Shown: in pieces, positions 1-6,626 of the stretch
How the letters are laid out: each line of letters begins with the position of its first letter
How positions within the stretch are numbered: the stretch's first letter is position 1
Assembly (NCBI GenBank): GCA_902464275.1
Contig: CABQIK010000025.1
Coordinates: forward strand, 1 to 11,728
Length of the DNA stretch: 11,728 nucleotides
Direction of reading: 5' to 3'
Source: an uncultured Alphaproteobacteria bacterium
GTDB lineage: Bacteria; Pseudomonadota; Alphaproteobacteria; RF32; CAG-239
Translations under genes and position numbers: made by a program
The notes under the pieces: generated by a model
The model's database searches: none
What the model saw: the letters and a program-made list of their open reading frames with translations, nothing else
Told to the model about the DNA's origin: nothing

Positions 1-466
1 AATCTAAGCTCCAACCGGCAGAGCCTTTGTTGTAACAGTCATCAGCCGTTTTAGCATACCCGGTCGGGCAGGTTGACAAAATACATCCGGTGCCGGAGGC
101 ATTAAGCGTATATCCGCTTTCACAGCCGGTTAATTTTTTATAGGTTTCATCATCAGGGCATTTATCGCAAATGCTGTGTTCAGGGCAAGCAGTTAAGGGG
201 TAATCGGAGCAGTCGGCAACCGGAGGAGTTGGATCAACATCGTCGGTAAAAGCAACACAGCTTTTGTAAGCGGTGTTAAACGGGCAGTATAGATAATGTG
301 TGCAGTTGGCGGTATTGGCGTTGGTGTAGCCTAAGGCGGTGCAGTCAGAAGCTGTGTTGCTGCTTTGCGCGCAATCAGAAGAGCTGCTTTTGCAGGTTAA
401 AGCTAAGGCAGAATTTGCGTTTAAGGTTATAAACAATGAAAATATTAAAATAGCAACTGTACGCAT
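1..466 (-). CDS. Cysteine-rich exported protein, N-terminal part (runs off window edge)
   Basis: The reading frame is open from an ATG at 466 to the window edge, giving about 155 residues with no stop. The first ~22 residues are a typical signal peptide: MRT, a hydrophobic stretch, then a small-residue region ending NANSALA, so cleavage is likely near residue 22. The mature part is full of spaced cysteines in short modules of the kind C-x(n)-CP-x-GY-x(n)-C (for example CPTGYAKT and CESGYTLN), with many Asn, Thr and Asp residues. This resembles the repeat-rich exported proteins of gut bacteria, but I do not recognise a named family. Cysteines this dense in an exported protein suggest disulfide-bonded surface or secreted modules. 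A GGGAG ribosome site lies 9 bases before the ATG. A second ATG at 474 is in another frame and soon stops. Confident as a gene; function unknown. Confidence 0.8.
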   Translation of the reverse strand, partial: MRTVAILIFSLFITLNANSALALTCKSSSSDCAQSSNTASDCTALGYTNANTANCTHYLYCPFNTAYKSCVAFTDDVDPTPPVADCSDYPLTACPEHSICDKCPDDETYKKLTGCESGYTLNASGTGCILSTCPTGYAKTADDCYNKGSAGWSLD

Positions 467-499
467 GAAACCATACTCCCATACATATATATATTAGAT

Positions 500-528
500 A
501 TTGTACAATAAATTTGCGCATTTGTAAA
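500..528 (-). promoter_or_regulatory. Sigma-70-type promoter for the cysteine-rich exported protein
   Basis: On the minus strand TTTACA (528-523) and TACAAT (505-500) are separated by exactly 17 bases. Each box has one mismatch to consensus. Transcription would start near 493, leaving a leader of about 27 bases before the ATG at 466. Confidence 0.65.
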
Positions 529-622
529 GAATTAAGGTGCAAAGATGGCTTAAAAAATTAAATGATTGCAAATCGGGCGGTTTTTAATTAATATCAGCAG
601 ATAAATTTTAAGGATAGGTTTA

Positions 623-1339
623 ATGCAAGATAAAAAATATATGCGCGCAGCGTTGGTACTGGTGCTATTAGTTGCCGTTTATACTTTCGGCAAAGTACCG
701 TTGATTCAGCATGTTTACGGGAGCAAGGCGAATACTCTTGGCGAAGAGCCGTTGTTTGAGCAAATTACCATGCTGCCGCAAGAATATAAACAAACCGCGA
801 GTTTCGGCAAGTATGAGGCAGTGCTTAACTTTAGGGCGGAATATCAGGTGACAGGGCGCGCGGTATATGTGGATATTTATGACAGGTCTTTTTATTTTGG
901 TATTAAAGGACCGCAACAACAGCTGAACGCGCTTTATAACGCAGTTTCGCCGTTAGACATAAGTTTGTTTATCGGGCAAACGGCGGCGGATGGTAACTGG
1001 CAGAAAATTAAAGTCGGTCACGAATATCGGGTGATGACATGGCGGTGGAGTTCGGCTGATAAGGTAACGGTTAGTCATGACGAGATCAGCAACAGCCACA
1101 TTATACCGGCAAGCACGGCAATTCGCCGCGGGTTTGATACCATAAACAAGGGCGATATTGTTTATATAAAAGGCTTTTTGCTTGATTGGAATCCGGTGGG
1201 CGAGTTTGCGGATATTGATTTTAAAACCGCGCTTACTCCCGGCGAAATTGCTGATTTTAAGCTTGGCGGCAGAATCTCAGGCTTGTGTCGGTATTTTTAT
1301 GTAACGGAGCTGACGGTTAAAGGATATGCCTTTGAATAA
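623..1339 (+). CDS. Membrane-anchored protein of unknown function, 238 aa
   Basis: One hydrophobic segment at residues 8-22, after a basic MQDKKYMR start, predicts a signal anchor with the rest of the protein outside the cytoplasm. The body has no cysteine until C224 and looks mainly beta. The C-terminal third, with KGFLLDWNPVG around residues 180-190 and a closing RYFYVTELTVKGY, recalls uncharacterised single-helix bacterial proteins that end with a 'KGxLxDW ... YVTEL' pattern. I make that link from memory of the pattern only. AGGATAGG sits 5-12 bases before the ATG and supports this start. The gene stands alone: divergent from the exported protein upstream and closed by a hairpin terminator. 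No catalytic motif is visible. Confidence 0.8.
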   Translation: MQDKKYMRAALVLVLLVAVYTFGKVPLIQHVYGSKANTLGEEPLFEQITMLPQEYKQTASFGKYEAVLNFRAEYQVTGRAVYVDIYDRSFYFGIKGPQQQLNALYNAVSPLDISLFIGQTAADGNWQKIKVGHEYRVMTWRWSSADKVTVSHDEISNSHIIPASTAIRRGFDTINKGDIVYIKGFLLDWNPVGEFADIDFKTALTPGEIADFKLGGRISGLCRYFYVTELTVKGYAFE

Positions 1340-1344
1340 GAGAA

Positions 1345-1376
1345 AAGCCAAAGACAGGTTAGAAGGTCTTTGGCTT
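1345..1376 (+). terminator. Rho-independent terminator after the 623-1339 gene
   Basis: An 11-bp perfect stem (AAGCCAAAGAC 1345-1355 with GTCTTTGGCTT 1366-1376) closes a 10-base loop and is followed by GAGTTTTAG. It begins 6 bases after the stop codon. The T-run is short, so it may act weakly; it could also work in the other direction. Confidence 0.65.
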
Positions 1377-1379
1377 GAG

Positions 1380-1620
1380 TTTTAGGTTAGTCCTGTGAAA
1401 AGCAGTTTAGAATCCTATGCGAAGACATATTGATGAAAGTGCCATAGTTTTTCCACAGGTCATAGGTATATTTCTTGGGCATAAAGCATAAGGCGTAAAC
1501 GCAGTTATGCGGATACCGAGATTTTCAGTTTTAGTTTAGGTTAATAATTAGTTTGTAAAGGCGAGTATACGCTGAAAAAATTTAAATGCAAGATAAAATT
1601 TGACAAAAAATAAAAATTAC
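1380..1620. other. Intergenic region without a convincing gene
   Basis: Two short ORFs are present: minus strand 1387-1482 (31 aa, MPKKYTYDLWKNYG at its start) and plus strand from the ATG at 1417 (24 aa, MRRHIDES at its start). Neither has a ribosome site. CCTGTGAAAA near 1392 and TTTTCCACAGG near 1449 are nearly complementary, so part of the region could fold as RNA. I cannot assign it to a known RNA family. Confidence 0.3.
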
Positions 1621-1646
1621 CATATATTTTAAATATGGAGGGTGAA

Positions 1647-1895
1647 ATGAATTTGAAAAAAGTTACTAAAAAAACAGCCGGAGCGGTTTTAATTACTGCA
1701 GGTGTGGCTGCAAAACTCACCAAATGGGGCTTGAGCGCCTCAGAGGTGGTGTTAAACGGCGCCGTTAATCTGGCAGACAGCTTTGTTTCAGCTCCTAAGC
1801 TCGGAATCGGCAAAGCGGCGTTTTCAGCCGTGCAAAAAGGTGTTTCTGATTTAGAAAAAAATTTAATGAAAAAAGGTAAAGAGTGGGTCAGATAA
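1647..1895 (+). CDS. Small protein of unknown function, 82 aa
   Basis: The start at 1647 is chosen over an in-frame ATG at 1635 because GGAGGG (1637-1642) lies just upstream of 1647 and overlaps the earlier ATG. The product begins MNLKKVTKKTAG, continues with small and hydrophobic residues (AGAVLITAGVAAK) and ends in a basic stretch, MKKGKEWVR. It has no cysteine. The pattern suggests amphipathic helices rather than a true membrane span, perhaps binding a membrane surface or a partner protein. Its stop codon shares one base with the start of the next gene (TAATG), so the two are probably made together. I do not recognise a family. Confidence 0.7.
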   Translation: MNLKKVTKKTAGAVLITAGVAAKLTKWGLSASEVVLNGAVNLADSFVSAPKLGIGKAAFSAVQKGVSDLEKNLMKKGKEWVR

Positions 1896-2203
1896 TGCAG
1901 CATGAAAATGATTACAGCGTGATTATTACCAATGAAGGAACTTTGGTTTTTATAATTAAAGCGCGCGCTGCGGAGCCCGAGGCGCCGTTTTTGCTTTATG
2001 ACGGCGGCAATCATGCCACTTTTTACCGCCGCGAGCATGAAACGGTTTTGTTTGATTTTTTAAATGAAAAAGTTATTCCGATTTTGCAAAAGGCCGAATC
2101 GGTGGTAGTGTTTGAAGCTGATGATGAAATTGAAGATATTACACGCGATTATGCGGCAAGAGTTAAACATATTAAAAAAAATGTGTTTACCGGTGATTTG
2201 TAA
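1895..2203 (+). CDS. Small acidic protein of unknown function, 102 aa
   Basis: The ATG at 1895 overlaps the previous stop by one base (TAATG), a classic coupling arrangement. A GTG at 1883 is possible in the same frame but lies inside the upstream gene and is less likely. The protein looks like a small soluble alpha/beta domain: strands at YSVIITNEGTLVFIIKAR and PFLLYDGGNHATFYR, then a helix (VLFDFLNEKVIPILQKA), another strand (SVVVFEADD) and a basic C-terminal helix. There are no cysteines and no obvious catalytic residues. With its partner it forms a two-gene unit closed by a strong terminator. Function unknown. Confidence 0.75.
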   Translation: MQHENDYSVIITNEGTLVFIIKARAAEPEAPFLLYDGGNHATFYRREHETVLFDFLNEKVIPILQKAESVVVFEADDEIEDITRDYAARVKHIKKNVFTGDL

Positions 2204-2220
2204 AACAAAACGGCTTAATA

Positions 2221-2247
2221 AAAAATCCCCTTGCGGGGATTTTTTTT
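2221..2247. terminator. Bidirectional rho-independent terminator
   Basis: A 10-bp stem, AAAAATCCCC (2221-2230) with GGGGATTTTT (2235-2244), closes a TTGC loop and has a T-run on the plus strand and an A-run on its other side. It lies between the ends of two convergent genes, so it probably stops transcription from both. Confidence 0.85.
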
Positions 2248-2251
2248 GTGT

Positions 2252-3601
2252 TTAACGGTGCTTGGAATATTTTTGCAACGGACAGTTTAGTTTCTGGGGG
2301 AGGGTGATATTTTGGTTGCCAGTAAGCTTATTAAGTTTGGCAAGTCCATCGGCATTGTTTTGGCTACGGTAAATTGGACGCAGGTGGTGAGCAATTTTGT
2401 TTAAGAACACGGCTTTTTGCGGTTTTAAAATTTTGCGGGAAGACGTGGTTTCTTTTAAGGCTCGCTCTAAATAATCCTGCTTAAATTCAGCGGTTTTGCC
2501 GGCAATTTCAAGCAAGGTGTTAACCCGTTCTTCGCCTTTTAAATACTTCATGGCTAAATCAGTTTTGGTTTGCATCCATTCGTCATAATTGCCTTGCGAA
2601 AGTTGAAGTTTGGCAATGTTTTTAAGCACATTTGCTTTTTCAGGAGCTTGCGCGTATTGCAAGGCTTGTTTGTAATAAAGTTCGGCGCGTTGTAGTTTTT
2701 CAGTGTTTTTACTGTGCAGAGTGGCGTTGGTTACAAATCCGGCAATCGTCTTATAATCTTTTAAGTAACTTTGCGCCAAAGCGGTGTTGATTTTGTATAA
2801 ATCTGAAGGCACGTCAGTTTCAGTTAATGAACGACGATAAGCGGCGCGGATAAAACCTTGGTCTTTGAACGAATCGCCCAAGCGGTTGACGCAATAGTTA
2901 ATTTTTTTGTAGTCAGAGGTATATTCCAACACCTTTTTTAAGCACTCTTTTTCAGAGCTGTTTTCATCAGGGTCGTAATGTTCGTTTTCAAGCAAAATGG
3001 CGCGGTGCATCATGGATATATTGTAATATCCGGCAGCGCGTTGTTCAAAGTCAAGCGAATCGGCAATATCTTCAAAGCGCTCTTCAATTAAGTTGACCTG
3101 ATATGAGGTGGTGGCTTTTTGACTGGTTCCGGTTAAAAAACGGGTGATGTCGCCCTGAATGCGGCACATTTCAACCGCGTTTTGCATTTCAGGCACAAGG
3201 GCGTAATGGTCATAAATAAGGTCAATGTCATCAGTGGTTAATTCAGCTAAACTGTCATCTTTTTTGTATTCGGGCAGGTCGGTTAAGTCAAGCAAAAGCT
3301 TGTAGGCTTCGGTTAAATCTTCATCAAGCGCTTTGTTGATAATGTTATGCGCGCCATAAGTTAAACACGCCGCTTGGAATACTTCGTCATTGGCGGAAAA
3401 GGCAATGTTGCCTTCAGGCGTAACCGTGGCAAACGGCGCCATCATGGCAATAAACTGCTCGCTTTCAGGGCTTTTAAGATAGTGTTTTGTAAATGCGAGC
3501 ACGGTTTTGCTGCGGGCGGCAATAGGCAATCGTATGGTGTGAGCTGACTTTATCGGTTCGCCGTAAGCATTGACAAGCTGTGTGTTTTCATTATCGGACA
3601 T
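2252..3601 (-). CDS. Helical-repeat (TPR-like) protein of unknown function, 449 aa
   Basis: I place the start at the ATG at 3601 because AAGGAG lies 7 bases before it. A longer frame from 3658 would add 19 residues and has no ribosome site. The protein is soluble, almost all alpha-helical, and has no signal peptide. Residues ~265-400 contain consecutive helix pairs with TPR-like spacing of small and aromatic residues: INTALAQSYLKDY, LQRAELYYKQALQYA, VLKNIAKLQLSQGNYDEW, then VNTLLEIAGKTAEF. Such solenoids are usually protein-binding scaffolds. Residues 1-160 have no recognisable motif, and the C-terminus (QKYSKHR) is basic. It is a single-gene transcript. Partner unknown. Confidence 0.8.
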   Translation of the reverse strand: MSDNENTQLVNAYGEPIKSAHTIRLPIAARSKTVLAFTKHYLKSPESEQFIAMMAPFATVTPEGNIAFSANDEVFQAACLTYGAHNIINKALDEDLTEAYKLLLDLTDLPEYKKDDSLAELTTDDIDLIYDHYALVPEMQNAVEMCRIQGDITRFLTGTSQKATTSYQVNLIEERFEDIADSLDFEQRAAGYYNISMMHRAILLENEHYDPDENSSEKECLKKVLEYTSDYKKINYCVNRLGDSFKDQGFIRAAYRRSLTETDVPSDLYKINTALAQSYLKDYKTIAGFVTNATLHSKNTEKLQRAELYYKQALQYAQAPEKANVLKNIAKLQLSQGNYDEWMQTKTDLAMKYLKGEERVNTLLEIAGKTAEFKQDYLERALKETTSSRKILKPQKAVFLNKIAHHLRPIYRSQNNADGLAKLNKLTGNQNITLPQKLNCPLQKYSKHR

Positions 3602-3663
3602 TAATCTACTCCTTGCTTGATTTTTTAGTATTTTGCGTTTTTTGTGTATATTTGTCAATATTT

Positions 3664-3692
3664 TTGTTTAAAAAACCGCCATAACGGCGGTT
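3664..3692 (-). terminator. Terminator after the Dps-like ferritin gene
   Basis: Read on the minus strand, AACCGCC, a GTTAT loop and GGCGGTT are followed by a run of T. It lies 30 bases after the ferritin stop codon and upstream of the helical-repeat gene, so the two minus-strand genes are probably separate transcripts. Confidence 0.75.
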
Positions 3693-3722
3693 AGAAGTTT
3701 GAGTACAAAATGTTTGGGTTTA

Positions 3723-4211
3723 TTAAAGCGGGGTGGCAAAGTCAGCTAAAAAGTCTTCCATTTCCTGCTCGTGTTCAAGTTCTTCTTTTAGAATATGGCG
3801 GGCAATGTGGAAAGTTTGATGGTCTTTGCCAAAGCACATATCGCAAATTTCTTGGTAGCGGTTAACGGCGCAGCGCTCGGAAGCCAAATTTTGCGTTACC
3901 AAAGTTTTGGTATCGGGCTTTTGCGGCGCGTCGTATTTGCAATGCGCGGTTTTGCTCCAATCATCAGGATTTAAGAGCGGGGTTCCGCCAAGTTGCAAAA
4001 TGCGCTCGGCAAGCAGGCCGGCGTGTTTTAATTCTTCTTCGGCGTGCTCGTTAAATTCACGCGCAACGGCGGGGCGCAGCGTTCCGACCGCAACTTTGGC
4101 GCCAAGCCAATATTGATAGTAAGCAAGCCATTCTTCCGCATAAGCTTGATTTAAAATTGCAAGCAAGTCTTTAATATTTACACCAACAATTTTTTGAGCC
4201 ATTTCTCCCAT
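3723..4211 (-). CDS. Dps-like (DPSL, 'thioferritin') ferritin-superfamily protein, 162 aa
   Basis: A four-helix ferritin fold with a complete di-iron centre: E27 in EEWLAYYQYW, E60 and H63 in EEELKHA, E112 in SERCAV, and E144/H147/E148 in EELEHEQ. Family members form hollow shells that oxidise ferrous iron, often with peroxide, and store it, protecting DNA and enzymes. WLAYYQYWLGAKV, LGGTPLL and the paired cysteines C91 (HCKYDAP) and C114 (ERC) match, from memory, the DPSL group known from Sulfolobus, Pyrococcus and Bacteroides fragilis, in which a cysteine pair sits next to the iron site. Those cysteines separate it from classical bacterioferritin, and no haem-ligand methionine stands out. 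AAGGA lies 7-8 bases before the ATG at 4211; the in-frame ATG at 4202 has its purines too close. It is transcribed away from rpe and closed by its own terminator. DPSL genes are often peroxide-induced, but I see no clear operator. Confidence 0.85.
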   Translation of the reverse strand: MGEMAQKIVGVNIKDLLAILNQAYAEEWLAYYQYWLGAKVAVGTLRPAVAREFNEHAEEELKHAGLLAERILQLGGTPLLNPDDWSKTAHCKYDAPQKPDTKTLVTQNLASERCAVNRYQEICDMCFGKDHQTFHIARHILKEELEHEQEMEDFLADFATPL

Positions 4212-4358
4212 GATAAAATCCTTTCATATTTTAAGGTTGTTGCACTGCGTTTTAAATAATTGCGCGTTTAACAAAATCAACGTTGCGAAAATAATTTTTA
4301 CGAGTATTTAAGTTTTTTAAGTTATGCTTTATTTATTATAATAAATCAGGAGGATATT

Positions 4359-4994
4359 ATGGTTTTGATTGCTCCAAGTATACTCTCGTCGGATTTTGGG
4401 CGCTTAAAAGAGGAAGTGACGGCGCTTGATAAGGCGGGTGCCGATTTAATCCATTGTGATGTGATGGACGGTAATTTTGTGCCTAACTTAACGTTCGGTC
4501 CAAAGATGGTGCAAAGCGTGCGCGCATGTACTGAATTGCCGCTTGACGTGCATTTAATGATTGAAAATCCTGATAAAATGTTGGAAGTTTTTGCTAAAGC
4601 GGGCGCTGATATTTTGACGATTCACGCTGAAGCTTGCTCGCATTTAGACCGTACGTTAAGTAAAATTAAAGAGCTTGGATGTAAAGTGGGTGTTTCAATA
4701 AATCCGGCAACCTCGGAAGAGGTTTTGCAATATGTTTTGGATAAAATTGACGTGGTCTTGATTATGACGGTAAACCCTGGGTTTGGCGGGCAGAGTTTTA
4801 TATCATCGCAACTTGAAAAAATTGCGCGAGTTAAAGAGCTTATCGGCTCGCGCAATATTAAAATTGAAGTTGACGGCGGCATTAATCCGCTGACGGCGGC
4901 GGAATGCGTTGCTGCCGGAGCTGATATTTTGGTGGCGGGAACTACAGTCTTTGACGGGTCTGATTATCGCAAAAATATTGAGTCTTTACGCTAA
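4359..4994 (+). CDS. rpe: Ribulose-phosphate 3-epimerase, 211 aa
   Basis: Interconverts ribulose 5-phosphate and xylulose 5-phosphate in the cytosolic pentose phosphate pathway, through a metal-dependent TIM barrel. The signatures are all present: IAPSILSSDF at the N-terminus, metal-ligand H32 with catalytic D34 (HCDVMDG), H65 in DVHLMIENP, VNPGFGGQSF around 138-147 in the phosphate loop region, and D172 in VDGGIN, the second catalytic acid. The length is slightly short but complete; the C-terminus ends soon after the last barrel helix. AGGAGG lies 5 bases before the ATG. A TATAAT at 4337-4342 could be a promoter, though its -35 is poor and the leader would be only about ten bases. It is the first gene of an operon: the response regulator follows after 12 bases. 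Confidence 0.96.
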   Translation: MVLIAPSILSSDFGRLKEEVTALDKAGADLIHCDVMDGNFVPNLTFGPKMVQSVRACTELPLDVHLMIENPDKMLEVFAKAGADILTIHAEACSHLDRTLSKIKELGCKVGVSINPATSEEVLQYVLDKIDVVLIMTVNPGFGGQSFISSQLEKIARVKELIGSRNIKIEVDGGINPLTAAECVAAGADILVAGTTVFDGSDYRKNIESLR

Positions 4995-5006
4995 AGGAGA
5001 ACGTTT

Positions 5007-5705
5007 ATGCCTACGGTTATGGTAGTTGAAGATGAAGAAGCTCTCGCTCTTTTATTAAAGTATAACCTGCAAAAAGAAGGCTATGATGTGGTGATAGAAT
5101 CGCGTGGCAACAGAGTCCTGGGGCAGGTTGAAAAAACTTGCCCGTCAGTGATTTTGCTTGACTGGATGCTGCCGGAACTTTCCGGCGTTGAAATTTGCAA
5201 ACTTATTCGCTCTAAGCCTGATATTAAAAATATTCCGATTATTATGCTGACCGCCAAAGGGCAGGAAGAAGATAAAATTAAAGGGCTTTCCGCCGGCGCG
5301 GACGATTATGTTACCAAACCTTTTTCAGTGCCGGAGCTGATGGCGCGGGTTAAGGCTAATTTGCGCCGCGCGCCTGAAATTGTGCCGGTAAAAGAGCTGA
5401 TGTTTGAAGATATAAAAATGGATTTAACCGCTAAAAAAGTTTTCAGGGGTGAAAATTATATTCATTTGGGTCCCACTGAATTTCGGCTTTTGAAAATGTT
5501 GATGGAATCGCCGCAAAAGGTTTTTTCACGCGAGGTATTGTTAAAAACCGTGTGGGGAGATAATATTTATGTGGAATCGCGTACGGTTGACGTGCATATC
5601 CGCCGTTTGCGCCGCGCGTTAAATAAATTCGGTCCTGATTATATCCGTACCGTTCGGGCAACCGGATATTCAATAGATAATCACCAATCACCTGAGGAAG
5701 AATAA
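5007..5705 (+). CDS. phoB: PhoB/OmpR-family response regulator, 232 aa
   Basis: An N-terminal receiver domain (1-~120) with a full phosphorylation site: acidic pocket E8/D9, acceptor D52 (LLDWMLPE), T82 (MLTAK) and K104 (TKPF). A C-terminal winged helix-turn-helix (~128-225) includes GPTEFRLLKMLME, VESRTVDVHIRRLRRAL, RTVRATGYSI. The LLDWMLPELSG and IRTVRATGY wording is closest to PhoB, the phosphate-starvation activator, but the family is large and phoB is a best guess. AAGGAG lies 7 bases before the start. No sensor kinase gene or pst/phoU gene is in the window, so its partner is elsewhere. Lying between rpe and a membrane protein, it is likely co-transcribed with both. Confidence 0.88.
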   Translation: MPTVMVVEDEEALALLLKYNLQKEGYDVVIESRGNRVLGQVEKTCPSVILLDWMLPELSGVEICKLIRSKPDIKNIPIIMLTAKGQEEDKIKGLSAGADDYVTKPFSVPELMARVKANLRRAPEIVPVKELMFEDIKMDLTAKKVFRGENYIHLGPTEFRLLKMLMESPQKVFSREVLLKTVWGDNIYVESRTVDVHIRRLRRALNKFGPDYIRTVRATGYSIDNHQSPEEE

Positions 5706-5715
5706 GGAGGTTTAT

Positions 5716-6180
5716 ATGGTTAAGTTTTATTATGATAATGTGAAATTGCAAAAATTGTTGTTACTGAACGCGGTTTTGTTAAGCGCGGTCATCACGGTCG
5801 GCAACTATACGCCGCAATATATGTGGTTTGTGAGCGTTGTTGCCGTGCTGTGCCTGATTTCGTTTTCAGCCTCGCTTTATGTGGTGGTGTTTCCGCAGTG
5901 TTTGGCGCAGATTGATGACGAGGGTATAAAAATTGATCATAATGCCAAACTTAATTGGGGTGATATAGAATCGGCGGAACAAAAGCGCGTTTCAGGCTGT
6001 ATGCATCGTGATATTATTGTTTTTAAGCTTAAAGACGGAGTTAAATATCATAAAAGCTTAATGCAGTATATCAGCGCAAAGTCGCCGTACGGTGAGTTTT
6101 CAATACCGCTTTACGCAATGACCGCCGATGATGCAGAAGCGATTGGGGCAGAGATTGCTAAGTATATGGAGATTAAATAA
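5716..6180 (+). CDS. Two-helix membrane protein with a PH-like C-terminal domain, 154 aa
   Basis: Two hydrophobic helices, residues ~11-29 and ~36-59, form an N-terminal membrane hairpin. A soluble domain follows (~62-154) with short strands, a turn (DDEGIKID), the sequence KLNWGDIESAEQKRV, a strand IIVFKLKDG and a final amphipathic helix. Membrane hairpin plus 'D..GI ... L.W.DI' strand pattern is typical of bacterial PH-like families such as STM3941-type proteins; I assign it by pattern only. AAGGAGG begins just inside the regulator's stop codon and sits 5 bases before this ATG, so it belongs to the rpe operon. A regulatory-target or signalling role is possible but unsupported. Confidence 0.8.
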   Translation: MVKFYYDNVKLQKLLLLNAVLLSAVITVGNYTPQYMWFVSVVAVLCLISFSASLYVVVFPQCLAQIDDEGIKIDHNAKLNWGDIESAEQKRVSGCMHRDIIVFKLKDGVKYHKSLMQYISAKSPYGEFSIPLYAMTADDAEAIGAEIAKYMEIK

Positions 6181-6484
6181 AAAACTTCCCCACACCTTGC
6201 GATATGGAGAAGCACATTTTAAGAAGATTTTTTACAATTGTATTTGTAGCATAAAATATGAATTTTGCAAGCAATATATAAAAAGTTATATTATATTGTG
6301 TATAACTTTTTATATACGCGCTGAGAATGGTGGAAATTAAAGTATCTGCGCAAATTACATTTCCCATAAAACAGTAATGATAGCATAGCTTTTGTTTCCA
6401 AAATGACGAGAGCTTTCTTTGGCTAATTTTCAACAATGAGGTCTTTAAGGTATGATAAATTGCCGGCGCAATACTTATCACCAT
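6173..6484 (-). CDS. Doubtful ORF, 103 aa, start region inside a hairpin
   Basis: The frame begins MVISIAPAIYHTLK at 6484, with AGGAG 6 bases before it on the minus strand. The first ~55 residues look protein-like. The remainder is AT-driven (many I, Y, F, N, K) and includes the 6275-6316 palindrome, and the end overlaps the stop of the plus-strand gene. The ribosome site is buried in the 6486-6521 hairpin. It could be a regulated small protein, a remnant with a decayed C-terminal half, or chance. I recognise no family. Confidence 0.25.
   Translation of the reverse strand: MVISIAPAIYHTLKTSLLKISQRKLSSFWKQKLCYHYCFMGNVICADTLISTILSAYIKSYTQYNITFYILLAKFIFYATNTIVKNLLKMCFSISQGVGKFFI
6275..6316. repeat. 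Perfect 16-bp inverted repeat, AT-rich
   Basis: TATATAAAAAGTTATA (6275-6290) and its exact complement (6301-6316) flank a 10-base spacer TTATATTGTG. Only two base pairs are G-C. It is about 95 bases after the rpe operon and could be part of its terminator, though no T-run follows; it could also be a protein-binding palindrome. Confidence 0.7.
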
Positions 6485-6485
6485 A

Positions 6486-6521
6486 AAAATCTCCTCAAAT
6501 TGTTGCATTTAAGGAGATTTT
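6486..6521 (-). promoter_or_regulatory. Long hairpin that would hide the ribosome site of the 6484 ORF
   Basis: AAAATCTCCT-TAAAT and ATTTG-AGGAGATTTT (minus strand) pair over 15 bp around a GCAACA loop. On the minus-strand RNA the only imperfect pair is a G-U; on the plus strand the same position is an A-C mismatch, so the minus RNA folds better. The right arm holds the AGGAG for the ATG at 6484. On the plus strand the hairpin is followed, 9 bases later, by ten T, so a plus-strand terminator is an alternative. Confidence 0.5.
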
Positions 6522-6562
6522 AGCTCGCGTTTTTTTTTTGCAATATTTACGAGTCCATGCTG

Positions 6563-6584
6563 TGCATAAGTTGCATTTAAATAT
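6563..6584. repeat. 22-bp repeat, copy 1 (TGCATAAGTTG-type)
   Basis: TGCATAAGTTGCATTTAAAT followed by AT. It matches the last 22 bases of the window at 21 of 22 positions. The copy lies just before the 6599 promoter. Confidence 0.6.
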
Positions 6585-6598
6585 TAGACAAAAAACTA

Positions 6599-6626
6599 TT
6601 GTGATTTTTGTAAAACTATGTATAAT
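6599..6626 (+). promoter_or_regulatory. Sigma-70-type promoter upstream of the 6861 ORF
   Basis: TTGTGA (6599-6604) and a perfect TATAAT (6621-6626) are 16 bases apart, placing the start near 6633. The transcript would have a leader of about 228 bases before the ATG at 6861, which is long. Confidence 0.55.

Noticed and set aside
1541..2038. A 165-codon minus-strand ORF over the two small plus-strand genes
   Set aside because: No ribosome site and no protein-like motif; the plus-strand pair has a ribosome site, stop/start overlap and a terminator.
3602..3658. A longer N-terminus (19 residues) for the helical-repeat protein
   Set aside because: The longer start has no ribosome site, while AAGGAG stands 7 bases before the ATG at 3601 and would lie inside the extension.
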